From the NCBI RefSeq assembly GCF_001050035.1, contig NZ_CVTA01000062.1, positions 186,001-250,000 of the forward strand: DNA of 64,000 nt, in the 5' to 3' direction. Below the pieces are notes generated by a model that saw nothing but the letters and a program-made list of their open reading frames with translations, ran no database searches and had not been told where the DNA came from. Below, piece by piece: positions 36,581 to 44,903 of the stretch; within the stretch, counting starts at the first letter, position 1; the number at the start of each line of letters is the position of its first letter. The stretch comes from Mycolicibacterium komanii. GTDB taxonomy: Bacteria > Actinomycetota > Actinomycetes > Mycobacteriales > Mycobacteriaceae. The translations under genes and the position numbers were made by a program.

Positions 36581-37468
36581 ATGGCTGGCGAACCCGGCGT
36601 CGTGGTGACGCTCGACGGGCGACTGCACGACCCGGCGGCGCCGCTGCTGCATGCCGACGACCTTGCGGCCGTCCGCGGCGACGGTGTCTTCGAGACGCTG
36701 TTGATCCGCGACGGGCGGCCATGCCTGCTCGAGGCGCACCTGTCCCGGCTCACGCAGTCGGCGCGGATGGTCGACCTCCCCGATCCCGACTTGTCGCGCT
36801 GGCGCTCTGCGGTGGCCGCCGCGGTGGCGCGGTGGACCGCGGCGACGGGGGAGGAGGGCGTGCTGCGGTTGGTCTACAGCCGCGGCCGGGAAAGCGGTTC
36901 GCCCCCGACGGCGTTCGCCACGATCGGCGCGTTACCCGGGCGAGTGGGCGAGGTGCGTCGCAACGGCCTTGCGGCACTGACGCTGGCGCGCGGGCTCTCC
37001 GCCGACGGCATCGACGCGATGCCGTGGCTGCTGGCCGGTGCGAAGACGTTGTCCTATGCGGTGAACATGGCCGCGCTCCGGCACGCCGAGCGAAACGGCG
37101 CCGGGGACGTGATCTTCGTCGGCTCCGACGGTTTCATTCTCGAGGGGCCACGCTCGACGGTGGTGATCGCGGCGGAGTCCGAGCCGGGCGCGGGTGACAT
37201 CGCGTTCTTCACCCCGCCGCCGTGGTTTCCGATCCTGCGCGGCACCACACAGCAGGCGCTGTTCGAGGCCGCCAGGGACAAAGGCTACGACTGCGACTAC
37301 CGGGCGCTACGTCCGGCGGATCTGCTTACCGCGCAAGGTGTTTGGTTGGTGTCGAGCATCACATTGGCTGCGCGGGTGCACACCCTCGACGGAAAGTCAC
37401 TGCCGGCCAGCCCGCTGGCGGCCGAATTCTCCGAACTCGTCGACGCTGCGATCGTCCGTGATCGCTGA
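36581..37468 (+). CDS. Class IV aminotransferase / aminodeoxychorismate lyase-like
   Basis: A 295-residue PLP enzyme of fold type IV, the family of branched-chain aminotransferases, D-amino acid aminotransferases and aminodeoxychorismate lyase (PabC). The PLP lysine is in LLAGAKTLSYAVNMAA (about residue 154); GDGVFETLLIRDGRP and the phosphate-binding SDGFILEGPRSTVVI are family motifs. The reaction could be 4-aminobenzoate formation or transamination; sequence alone does not decide. Start ATG 36581. Confidence 0.82.
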   Translation: MAGEPGVVVTLDGRLHDPAAPLLHADDLAAVRGDGVFETLLIRDGRPCLLEAHLSRLTQSARMVDLPDPDLSRWRSAVAAAVARWTAATGEEGVLRLVYSRGRESGSPPTAFATIGALPGRVGEVRRNGLAALTLARGLSADGIDAMPWLLAGAKTLSYAVNMAALRHAERNGAGDVIFVGSDGFILEGPRSTVVIAAESEPGAGDIAFFTPPPWFPILRGTTQQALFEAARDKGYDCDYRALRPADLLTAQGVWLVSSITLAARVHTLDGKSLPASPLAAEFSELVDAAIVRDR

Positions 37469-37514
37469 AAGCGCAATCGCCGGCAATTCGGTTGTCGCCC
37501 CTGGCGCGCGCGAG

Positions 37515-37520
37515 TACCGT
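37515..37520 (+). promoter_or_regulatory. TACCGT box before the 37.5 kb leader
   Basis: TACCGT, which would start a transcript near 37527, just before a strong AGGAGGT ribosome site at 37537-37543. Confidence 0.35.
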
Positions 37521-37554
37521 CGCTCGTACACAGGAGAGGAGGTGGTCCGAGATT

Positions 37555-37593
37555 TTGAGTGACTTATGGACTTGTGAGGTGGCTGCGAGCTAG
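37555..37593 (+). CDS. Putative 12-residue leader peptide
   Basis: TTG 37555 to TAG 37591-37593 encodes MSDLWTCEVAAS. It follows AGGAGGT by 11 bases; an ATT codon one position earlier has the better spacing of 8. A competing frame, GTG 37542 to TGA 37562, encodes only six residues and starts inside the ribosome site. The peptide holds one Trp and one Cys and no obvious run of a single amino acid. Translation is unproven. Confidence 0.3.
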   Translation: MSDLWTCEVAAS

Positions 37594-37661
37594 CAGCGCC
37601 AGGGGAATGAGCTGACGGCTCTTCGCGTCCTGCGCGCGCTGGCGAATTCCCCGCAGTCACC

Positions 37662-37714
37662 CGGCCCCCGAGCCCCTCGGTTTTGTCCGCCAGGAACAAA
37701 CGGCTCGGGGGCCG
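37662..37714 (+). terminator. Strong hairpin, terminator-like
   Basis: Perfect 13-base arms CGGCCCCCGAGCC (37662-37674) and GGCTCGGGGGCCG (37702-37714), with a second inner stem formed by TTTG-TCC (37682-37688) and GGA-CAAA (37693-37700, one bulge). No T-tract follows, as is usual for mycobacterial hairpin terminators. Confidence 0.6.
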
Positions 37715-37800
37715 CTCCATATCCGGTGTCCATATCTGATGTCCGAATCGGTAGCGAACCGTTGCACGCGCGGACTGGCGAGGCACCGGTGCGCCGGGCG

Positions 37801-38658
37801 ATGATGCGCCCCATGCGCATCGTCAGGAAGCTCGGCGTGCTGCTGGCCGCCCTCGCGACCGTGACGGCCTGCGCACCCACCGCCCAGCCCTACAGCGCGG
37901 CGCGGCCCCAGGACTGCCGGAAGGACAAGCTGGGGACCCTCTACAAGGGCGTGTTCACCTTCGGTACCGACCAGCCGGTGTATCCGCCGTGGTACATGGG
38001 CGACAACCCGCGCAGCGGTGAGGGGTTCGAATCCGCGCTCGCCTACGCCATCGCCGATCGGCTCGGTTACGCCACGAGCGACGTGCGGTGGGTGCGGGTG
38101 CCGTTCAGTGAGGCCATCGCATCGGGCCCGAAGACGTTCGACGCCAACCTGAACCAGTTCTCCATCACCGAACAGCGCAGGGCCGCCGTCGACTTCACGA
38201 CTCCCTACTTCGACGTGAACCAGGCCGTCGTCACGGTCCGGAACTCACCCGCGGCGAGGGTGAAGAGCCTGGACGACCTCAAGGCGCTTCGGCTCGGCGC
38301 GCAGGTCGGCAGCACCAGCCACACCGCGGCGTTGGCGGTCGGCGGAAAGAGGGCCGTCGAGGTGTACAACACGACCGGAGATGCGAAGCTCGCGCTCAGC
38401 ACCGGCGAAATCGACGCGCTGGTCGCCGATCTGCCGACGGCGTTCACGGTCGCGAGCGAGCTGCGCAACGGGATGATGGTCGGCCAGTTGCCCGCCGACA
38501 ACGACGCCGCGGAGCAGTTCGGTGTGGTGCTTCCCAAGCGCAGCGTGCTGACGGCCTGTGTGTCCTCGGTCGTCGACGCGCTGCGCGATGACGGCACGCT
38601 GGCGCAGTTGCGCAGCCAGTGGTTGGCCGAAGCGGGCAAGGCCCCGCAGCTGGCCTAG
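37801..38658 (+). CDS. ABC transporter solute-binding lipoprotein
   Basis: A periplasmic-type binding lipoprotein (about 285 residues) of the polar amino acid family (SBP_bac_3). The signal peptide ends in the lipobox TVTAC. Family motifs include FTFGTDQPVYPPWYM, GFESALAYAIADRLGY, FSITEQRRAAVDFTTPYF and LKALRLGAQVGSTS. It would deliver an amino acid or related solute to an ABC importer, but no permease or ATPase gene is adjacent. ATG codons at 37801, 37804 and 37813 are all possible starts. It may be controlled by the leader-like region just upstream. Confidence 0.85.
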   Translation: MMRPMRIVRKLGVLLAALATVTACAPTAQPYSAARPQDCRKDKLGTLYKGVFTFGTDQPVYPPWYMGDNPRSGEGFESALAYAIADRLGYATSDVRWVRVPFSEAIASGPKTFDANLNQFSITEQRRAAVDFTTPYFDVNQAVVTVRNSPAARVKSLDDLKALRLGAQVGSTSHTAALAVGGKRAVEVYNTTGDAKLALSTGEIDALVADLPTAFTVASELRNGMMVGQLPADNDAAEQFGVVLPKRSVLTACVSSVVDALRDDGTLAQLRSQWLAEAGKAPQLA

Positions 38659-38669
38659 CGTCTGGCCGT

Positions 38670-38981
38670 TCAGCCGGCGGGTCCCGGCGCGAACGTGGCG
38701 CACGCCTGCATGGCCTCGTTCCAGGCGCCGGGGTCGACACCGGCGGGCGGCCCGGCGGGACCGGGCGCGGCGGGGACGCCGTGGTCGGTCAGGCACTGCG
38801 CCAGCGATCCGTGTCCGGACGGCGTCTCCGGCGTGGTGGGCTGCGCCGGGGCCTCGGAGCTGGTGGTGGTCTGCGCCGGCGTTCCCGACGTGGTGGTCGG
38901 CTCCTCGGCCGGTGGTTCGGACGAGCAACCCGCCAGGGTCGCGGCCGCGGCGAGTCCCGCGACGAACAGGATCGCGCGCAT
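38670..38981 (-). CDS. Small lipoprotein
   Basis: A 103-residue putative lipoprotein: signal peptide [19 protein letters not shown] with lipobox LAGC (Cys19), a low-complexity linker rich in Thr, Pro, Ser and Glu (about 22-55), and a short C-terminal part with two cysteines (AQCLTDHG, MQACATFAPG). Function unknown. ATG 38981 shares one base with the stop of the nitrobindin-like gene (TGATG). Confidence 0.7.
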   Translation of the reverse strand: MRAILFVAGLAAAATLAGCSSEPPAEEPTTTSGTPAQTTTSSEAPAQPTTPETPSGHGSLAQCLTDHGVPAAPGPAGPPAGVDPGAWNEAMQACATFAPGPAG

Positions 38982-39610
38982 CAGCCGACGAACCTCGACA
39001 GTCGGGCCGACAGGTGAGGGACCAGGCCGCCGTCGGCGTCGACGCGTTCTTCGACGTAGGCGAGATCGCCGCCCTCGACGATGCCGTACAGCCGTTTGGC
39101 GCCGCCGACCAACATCCCGGACTTGCTGCGCGCCAACGCGTCGGTGACGAGCTCCCACGACGACTGGGTGAGAGGACGGCCGTAGAACAATTCGATGTAT
39201 CCCGCGGAATGGGCCAGCAGCAACTCGATGGCCTGGGACTCAGAAGGGTCTGCGGGGTCGTTCACGAAGCGCCAGTAACCCGATTCGCGCAGCGACGGCT
39301 GCTGGTAATCGCCCGACTCGGTCAGCCGCCACGACCGCGCTTCCCAGATCAGGTAGTCCCCGCCGTCGTGCGAAACGACGATCTGTTGGCCGAATCGGTA
39401 ATCACCGTCGGTTCCGCGGCCCTCACCCTCACCGCGCCACACGCCCACCAACGGCAGCAGCGCGAGGAGCGCGTCGTTGAGGTTCACGCCCTCGCGGAGG
39501 TTGGCGGTATCGGCGGGCGCGGGCAGATCTCCGAATACCGGAATGTTGCGCGCCGCGGTCGTTTTCGCGCGTTCAGCCGCAGCCGCTACAGCGTCGTCGC
39601 CGGATGTCAC
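38981..39610 (-). CDS. FABP-like / nitrobindin-family beta-barrel protein
   Basis: A 209-residue protein of the THAP4/nitrobindin-like family, a ten-stranded beta-barrel resembling fatty-acid-binding proteins. The core [30 protein letters not shown] and [10 protein letters not shown], with the later [15 protein letters not shown], matches. Relatives bind haem or lipids; the ligand here is unknown. GTG 39610 forms a GTGA overlap with the small membrane gene upstream. Confidence 0.82.
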   Translation of the reverse strand: MTSGDDAVAAAAERAKTTAARNIPVFGDLPAPADTANLREGVNLNDALLALLPLVGVWRGEGEGRGTDGDYRFGQQIVVSHDGGDYLIWEARSWRLTESGDYQQPSLRESGYWRFVNDPADPSESQAIELLLAHSAGYIELFYGRPLTQSSWELVTDALARSKSGMLVGGAKRLYGIVEGGDLAYVEERVDADGGLVPHLSARLSRFVG

Positions 39611-39711
39611 GACTCGTCGGTGATCAGCCGGTACAGCGCGTACAACGCGAACCAAGTGATCACCACGACGGCTGCCACCAGCAGAATCTCGTAGAACAAC
39701 ACCACGGGCAC
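39607..39711 (-). CDS. Very small membrane protein (32-34 residues)
   Basis: A single-helix protein: [20 protein letters not shown] then [15 protein letters not shown] 39711 gives 34 residues; GTG 39705 gives 32 and is 7 bases after a minus-strand TAGACT box, so the shorter form on a leaderless transcript is likely. Its stop overlaps the start of the nitrobindin-like gene by four bases (GTGA). The overlap and the box are the evidence that it is real. Function unknown. Confidence 0.55.
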   Translation of the reverse strand: MPVVLFYEILLVAAVVVITWFALYALYRLITDES

Positions 39712-39712
39712 G

Positions 39713-39718
39713 AGTCTA
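39713..39718 (-). promoter_or_regulatory. TAGACT -10 box for the small membrane gene
   Basis: On the minus strand TAGACT, then CGTGCCC, then GTG 39705; fits a leaderless start. Confidence 0.45.
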
Positions 39719-39767
39719 GTCGGCCGCGGAAGGCCGAGCGCACCAGCCTCTGCCTGGCCTCATGCAC

Positions 39768-39824
39768 CGAACGTGAGCTTGTGGGCGAGATCTGCGCGGA
39801 TCGTCGATCACAAGCTCACGTTCG
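39768..39824. terminator. Long palindrome, possible terminator
   Basis: Perfect 16-base arms CGAACGTGAGCTTGTG (39768-39783) and CACAAGCTCACGTTCG (39809-39824), loop 25 bases with an inner GATC/GATC pairing. It begins 9 bases after the stop of sseC2 on the minus strand and would end the thiX-cysA2-sseC2 transcript. No T-tract. Compare 7178-7232. Confidence 0.5.
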
Positions 39825-39833
39825 AGCCATCTA

Positions 39834-40136
39834 TCAGGCGACCTTGACGTCGACCTCGTGGATACCCGCACCCGACGGCGCGACGACGGCGTCGCCGTTG
39901 CCGACCTTCGACAGCGCGCGCAGCGTCCACGTGCCCGGCGCCGCGAAGAACCGGAAGTCGCCGGTGGCCGACGCGACCACCTCGGCGGTGAACTCGTCGG
40001 AGCTGTCCAGCAGGCGCACGAACGCGCCGCCGACGGCCTGGCCCGACCCGTCAACGACGCGGCCGGTGATCACCGTTTCCTTCTCGAGGTCGACGCTGGC
40101 GGGCAACGTCAGGCCTTGCTTCGGTGCAGAGCACAT
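39834..40136 (-). CDS. sseC2: SseC2-like DUF1416 protein
   Basis: A 100-residue protein of the DUF1416 family, a small beta-sandwich (ITGRVVDGSGQAVGGAFVRL) starting MCSAPKQGLTLP. It is always found beside thiosulfate sulfurtransferase genes in mycobacteria and is assumed to work with them; its biochemical role is not known. ATG 40136 lies one base after the cysA2 stop, so the pair is cotranscribed. Confidence 0.85.
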   Translation of the reverse strand: MCSAPKQGLTLPASVDLEKETVITGRVVDGSGQAVGGAFVRLLDSSDEFTAEVVASATGDFRFFAAPGTWTLRALSKVGNGDAVVAPSGAGIHEVDVKVA

Positions 40137-40137
40137 A

Positions 40138-40971
40138 TCAACTTCCCAACTCGATCGGGGCGCCCACGAGGGAGCCGTATTCCGTCCAACTGCCGTCATA
40201 GTTCTTGACGTTCTTGTGCCCGAGCAGTTCCTGCAGCACGAACCAGGTGTGCGACGAGCGCTCACCGATGCGGCAGTACGCGATGGTCTCCTTCTCGCCG
40301 TCGAGACCCGCCTCCGCGTACAGCTTCGCCAGGTCCTCGTCCGACTTGAACGTGCCGTCGTCGTTGGCCGCCTTGCTCCACGGAACGTTGATGGCGCCGG
40401 GGATGTGCCCGGGCCGCTGGCTCTGCTCCTGGGGCAGGTGCGCCGGCGCGAGGATCTTGCCGGAGAACTCGTCGGGGGAGCGCACGTCGACGAGGTTCTT
40501 GCTGTTGATCGCCTCGATCACCTCGTCACGGAAGGCGCGGATGCTGTTGTCGGGCGCCTTGGCGGAGTAGCTGGTCGCGGGTCGCTTGACCACCTCGGTC
40601 GACAGCGGGCGCCCATCGAGCTCCCACTTCTTGCGGCCGCCGTCGAGCAGCTTGACGTCCTGATGCCCGTACAGCTTGAAGTACCAGTGGGCGTACGCGG
40701 CGAACCAGTTGTTGTTGCCGCCGTAGAGCACCACGGTGTCGTCGTTGGAGATGCCGCGCTCGCTCAGCAGCTTCGAAAACTGTTGCTGATCAACGAAATC
40801 ACGACGGACCGGATCCTGTAGGTCGGTCTTCCAGTCGATCTTCACGGCGCCCTCGATGTGGCCGCCGTCGTAGGCGCTGGTGTCCTCGTCAACCTCGACG
40901 AACACGATGTTCGGCGCGTTGAGGTTGCTCTCGGCCCAGTCAGCCGTGACCAGGACGTCGGAGCGTGCCAT
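40138..40971 (-). CDS. cysA2: Thiosulfate sulfurtransferase (rhodanese)
   Basis: A 277-residue two-domain rhodanese that moves sulfane sulfur from thiosulfate to an acceptor such as cyanide or a thiol. The active-site loop is AYCRIGERSSHTWF with Cys233; the N-terminal inactive domain contains GHIEGAVKIDWKTDLQ and the linker TSAYDGG. ATG 40971 has AAAGGA about 11 bases upstream. It lies downstream of the DUF4395 and cysteine-rich sORF genes and just before sseC2. Confidence 0.93.
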   Translation of the reverse strand: MARSDVLVTADWAESNLNAPNIVFVEVDEDTSAYDGGHIEGAVKIDWKTDLQDPVRRDFVDQQQFSKLLSERGISNDDTVVLYGGNNNWFAAYAHWYFKLYGHQDVKLLDGGRKKWELDGRPLSTEVVKRPATSYSAKAPDNSIRAFRDEVIEAINSKNLVDVRSPDEFSGKILAPAHLPQEQSQRPGHIPGAINVPWSKAANDDGTFKSDEDLAKLYAEAGLDGEKETIAYCRIGERSSHTWFVLQELLGHKNVKNYDGSWTEYGSLVGAPIELGS

Positions 40972-41007
40972 AAATGAAAGTCCTTTCGTTGCTTCGGTTT
41001 TGAAGTT

Positions 41008-41496
41008 TTATGCGGGTGAGGATGCGCGTGCGTCCTTGCGGAAGCGCGCGACGAGCGGATAGAGCTGGCAACCCAGGCAGATGCCGAAGGCCGCGTTGAG
41101 GAAGGCCGCCACGAGCGCGAACGCGGTGGCGATCAGTCCAAGCAGTGACAGGCCGGCCGCGAAGCCGGCGACGCCGAGCACCGCGAACACGAGGCCGACG
41201 AGCTGGGCGAACTTGAGCGGCGCCACCGGTTCCTTCTCGGTGACGGGCCCCAGGCGTGGGGCGATGAGGCGGGCGAAGATCAGGCCGTAGGGATGTGAGC
41301 GCGGACCGCGCCACGCGCCGACGGCGAAGACGACGGCCTGCACGCCCAGCAGGACCGCCGCGGCGAGCGGGCTCACCGGCCACAGCAGCAGCGTCGCCAC
41401 CAGCACGGCGGTGGTCAGCCACGCGGCGAAGCGCGGGCCGCGCACATCCACCTGGTCGGGTGTTCTCTGGGCTGTCGACATATCTGTCGTTGACAT
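41008..41496 (-). CDS. DUF4395 family membrane protein
   Basis: A 162-residue membrane protein with about four helices and the family motif NAAFGICLGCQLYPL near the C-terminus, whose CxxC may be redox-active. In actinobacteria DUF4395 genes occur beside thioredoxin-like ThiX and sulfurtransferase genes, as here. ATG 41496 has AGGAG 8 bases upstream; an ATG at 41500 in another frame is too close to that site. It is the first full-size gene after the cysteine-rich sORF. Confidence 0.82.
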   Translation of the reverse strand: MSTTDMSTAQRTPDQVDVRGPRFAAWLTTAVLVATLLLWPVSPLAAAVLLGVQAVVFAVGAWRGPRSHPYGLIFARLIAPRLGPVTEKEPVAPLKFAQLVGLVFAVLGVAGFAAGLSLLGLIATAFALVAAFLNAAFGICLGCQLYPLVARFRKDARASSPA

Positions 41497-41594
41497 TCAT
41501 GTGCTCCTGTTGCGTCATCGGGTCGGGCTGGGCTGAGAAGGGAAGGACCACAGGGGGTCGCTCCCGAGTGCGGCGCGCGGAAACGCGCGGCTAC

Positions 41595-41663
41595 TCAGCA
41601 GCTACAACAACAACAGCAACCCGCAACGCGGCACAGATCGACTGCGCGGCGCTTGGTGAGCAT
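41595..41663 (-). CDS. Cysteine-rich leader peptide (22 residues)
   Basis: ATG 41663 to TGA 41595-41597 encodes 22 residues beginning MLTKRRAVDLCRVAG and ending with five consecutive Cys, then Ser and Cys (7 Cys in all). Peptides of this kind are known in mycobacteria upstream of sulfur genes, where cysteine shortage stalls ribosomes on the Cys run and raises downstream expression. The DUF4395-cysA2-sseC2 genes follow about 100 bases later, with a short GC hairpin (near 41574-41586) between. It is too short for ordinary gene callers. Confidence 0.8.
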   Translation of the reverse strand: MLTKRRAVDLCRVAGCCCCCSC

Positions 41664-41713
41664 CGGCTCGAGGCGGGCGGACACGCCGGACAGCTTACCA
41701 ATCGACACGGTGA

Positions 41714-42136
41714 TCAAGCCAACAGCGGTTCGAGCGCGGAGCGCAGGTCAGCGGCCTTGGGAACGCCGTGGGTCCGGTAGCGGGGCCGACCGTCCCGGTC
41801 GAACACGATGGTGGTGGGAAGCGACAGCACTGAAAGCCGCCGCGCGGTTTGCGGGTTGGCGTCCATGTCGATCTCGACGTGCGCCACTTCGGGCAACTGT
41901 GCGCAGACCTCGTCGACGACCCTGCGTACCGCGCCGCAGGGACCGCACCACTCGGCGGAGAAGTGCAGGATCGTCGGGCCGGTCGACGACAGGCCGAGCC
42001 CGCTGGTGTCGACCTTGGCGGCGTCTTCGCCGGCCTTCTGCAGGTTCGCTCGCAGGGCGAGCAGCCGCCCGATCACGAGCGCCACGCCCAGCGCCGCGAC
42101 GAGCACGGTGATCACCAACACCCAGGAAGAGCTCAT
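41714..42136 (-). CDS. thiX: Membrane-anchored thioredoxin-like protein
   Basis: A 140-residue thioredoxin-fold protein with an N-terminal transmembrane helix (SWVLVITVLVAALGVALVIG, residues 4-23) and the active site WCGPC at 63-67. Cis-proline is in LSLPTTIVF. It probably acts as a thiol-disulfide reductase at the membrane. ATG 42136 overlaps the lmeA stop (ATGA). The cysteine-rich sORF starts about 50 bases after its end. Confidence 0.88.
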   Translation of the reverse strand: MSSSWVLVITVLVAALGVALVIGRLLALRANLQKAGEDAAKVDTSGLGLSSTGPTILHFSAEWCGPCGAVRRVVDEVCAQLPEVAHVEIDMDANPQTARRLSVLSLPTTIVFDRDGRPRYRTHGVPKAADLRSALEPLLA

Positions 42137-42936
42137 GACAGGTGGAACTCGTCCAGCGCGACAGTTACTCCCTCGGCGATGCCCTCGATGATGATGTCGG
42201 AGCCGCGCGCACCTTGCGCCGTCGGCGCCAGCCCGAACGGAAGCTTCTGACCGGGCAGGATCCCGGTGAACGCGGCCAGCACCGCGTCCCGCTTGTCCTG
42301 GGGCACCTCCTGGTCGGCGGTCCCCGGGCCGGTCAATACGCCGGTCGCCGTCATCACCAGCGTCGTCTGGTCCGGCCCGGCCATCTCGAGGTCCACCGCG
42401 ATGCTCACCCTGTCGTGGAAATCGGCCTTGGCGGGCGTCCCGGTGAACACCACACCCTTGTTACCCGAGATACCCGATTCCGTGGTGCCGCCCGTCGCGT
42501 CGTTGCTCTCCCGCGTCGGGGCCTCCACCAGCAGGTCGGGGATGTCCATGTAGCGCCCCAGATGTGTCGAATCGACGATGATGCGGCTCTCGGCCTTGCC
42601 GACCCGCAGCGTGGCATCGGGCTCGACCAGCCACGAATCGCCGGGCAGGTCGATGTCGTGCAGCGTCGCCTCCAGCGAGGCCTTGCCCACCACCCGGTTG
42701 TCGACGCCGTTGGCCCGGATCTCCACCTCGTCGTAGCGGCTGTCCATGGCCTGGGTGGTGAACGGGAACCCGAGGATCGCCACCGAGGGGTCGCTCTGCA
42801 GATCAGCGGCGGTGCGCACGCTCCTGGCCAGCCGGTATTCGGCGTAGATCGCCGCGCCGAAGTCGGCCCCGACGGCGCAAACGGCCACCGCAACCACAGT
42901 CGCCAACACCCCGATCAGCAGCTTGCGCACCCGCAC
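42133..42936 (-). CDS. lmeA: DUF2993 protein, lipomannan elongation factor LmeA-like
   Basis: A 267-residue cell-envelope protein with an N-terminal signal or anchor (LLIGVLATVVAVAVCAVGAD) and a DUF2993 lipid-binding domain (AILGFPFTTQAMDSRYDEVEI near the front, LPFGLAPTAQGARGSDIIIE at the end). By family and position next to thiX and glnR it corresponds to LmeA, which binds phospholipid and is needed for normal mannan chain length in lipomannan. GTG 42936 or 42930 can be the start; the open frame further up is not conserved in character. Confidence 0.85.
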   Translation of the reverse strand: MRVRKLLIGVLATVVAVAVCAVGADFGAAIYAEYRLARSVRTAADLQSDPSVAILGFPFTTQAMDSRYDEVEIRANGVDNRVVGKASLEATLHDIDLPGDSWLVEPDATLRVGKAESRIIVDSTHLGRYMDIPDLLVEAPTRESNDATGGTTESGISGNKGVVFTGTPAKADFHDRVSIAVDLEMAGPDQTTLVMTATGVLTGPGTADQEVPQDKRDAVLAAFTGILPGQKLPFGLAPTAQGARGSDIIIEGIAEGVTVALDEFHLS

Positions 42937-43108
42937 ATTCTGGCCCACGGCGGGGCCGTCGTACCGTTCGGCGCAGCTCTGGGGCGGGTTGCGGGTTATC
43001 GTTAGAACACGATCGGCCCGGTAACGGGCGTATGTCGAGCATGAATCTGGGAAGTCACCGACCGACAACGATGTCCAGGCGTGGTCCCTATGGCTGTTGG
43101 AGGGCCAG

Positions 43109-44781
<1,673 letters not shown>

Positions 44782-44811
44782 CTGGGAAACCGCGGTGAAC
44801 CAACTGAACGT

Positions 44812-44829
44812 GTTCACCGGTCGTTCACC
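44812..44829 (+). promoter_or_regulatory. PHO box upstream of pstS
   Basis: Direct repeats GTTCACC at 44812-44818 and 44823-44829, period 11 bases, in the 122-base gap before pstS. This is the RegX3/PhoP-type phosphate-regulon repeat. A third, inverted GTGAAC lies upstream at 44795-44800. Confidence 0.65.
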
Positions 44830-44903
44830 TGTCATCCGCGATCCGTTGACCGGCGCCGCATACGTTGCCAGGAGTCAGGCGCTCCGATGCGAAAGTGGGA
44901 TCA

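Larger units (their letters stand above)
37527..37714 (+). ncRNA. Candidate structured leader or small RNA
   Basis: The 332 bases between the aminotransferase and the solute-binding protein hold no ordinary gene. From a TACCGT box they contain a strong AGGAGGT, a 12-codon sORF (37555-37593), two helices that cross each other (CGCCAG 37597-37602 with CTGGCG 37639-37644; GGGAAT 37603-37608 with ATTCCC 37646-37651), and a very stable hairpin at 37662-37714. The order promoter, sORF, alternative helices, terminator-like hairpin is that of a transcription attenuator or of an independent small RNA. I do not recognise a named RNA family. Confidence 0.4.

Noticed and set aside
37542..37562. Six-codon frame GTG to TGA (MVRDFE) as the leader peptide
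   Set aside because: Its start lies inside the AGGAGGT site, so ribosomes could not initiate there normally.
37501..37714. Known riboswitch (SAM-IV, cobalamin, ydaO, M-box)
   Set aside because: None of the conserved cores I know is present; an sORF and crossing helices fit an attenuator better.
41606..41618. CAA-repeat (CAACAACAACAG) taken as a microsatellite
   Set aside because: It is the complement of the TGT/TGC run that encodes the Cys stretch of the sORF.
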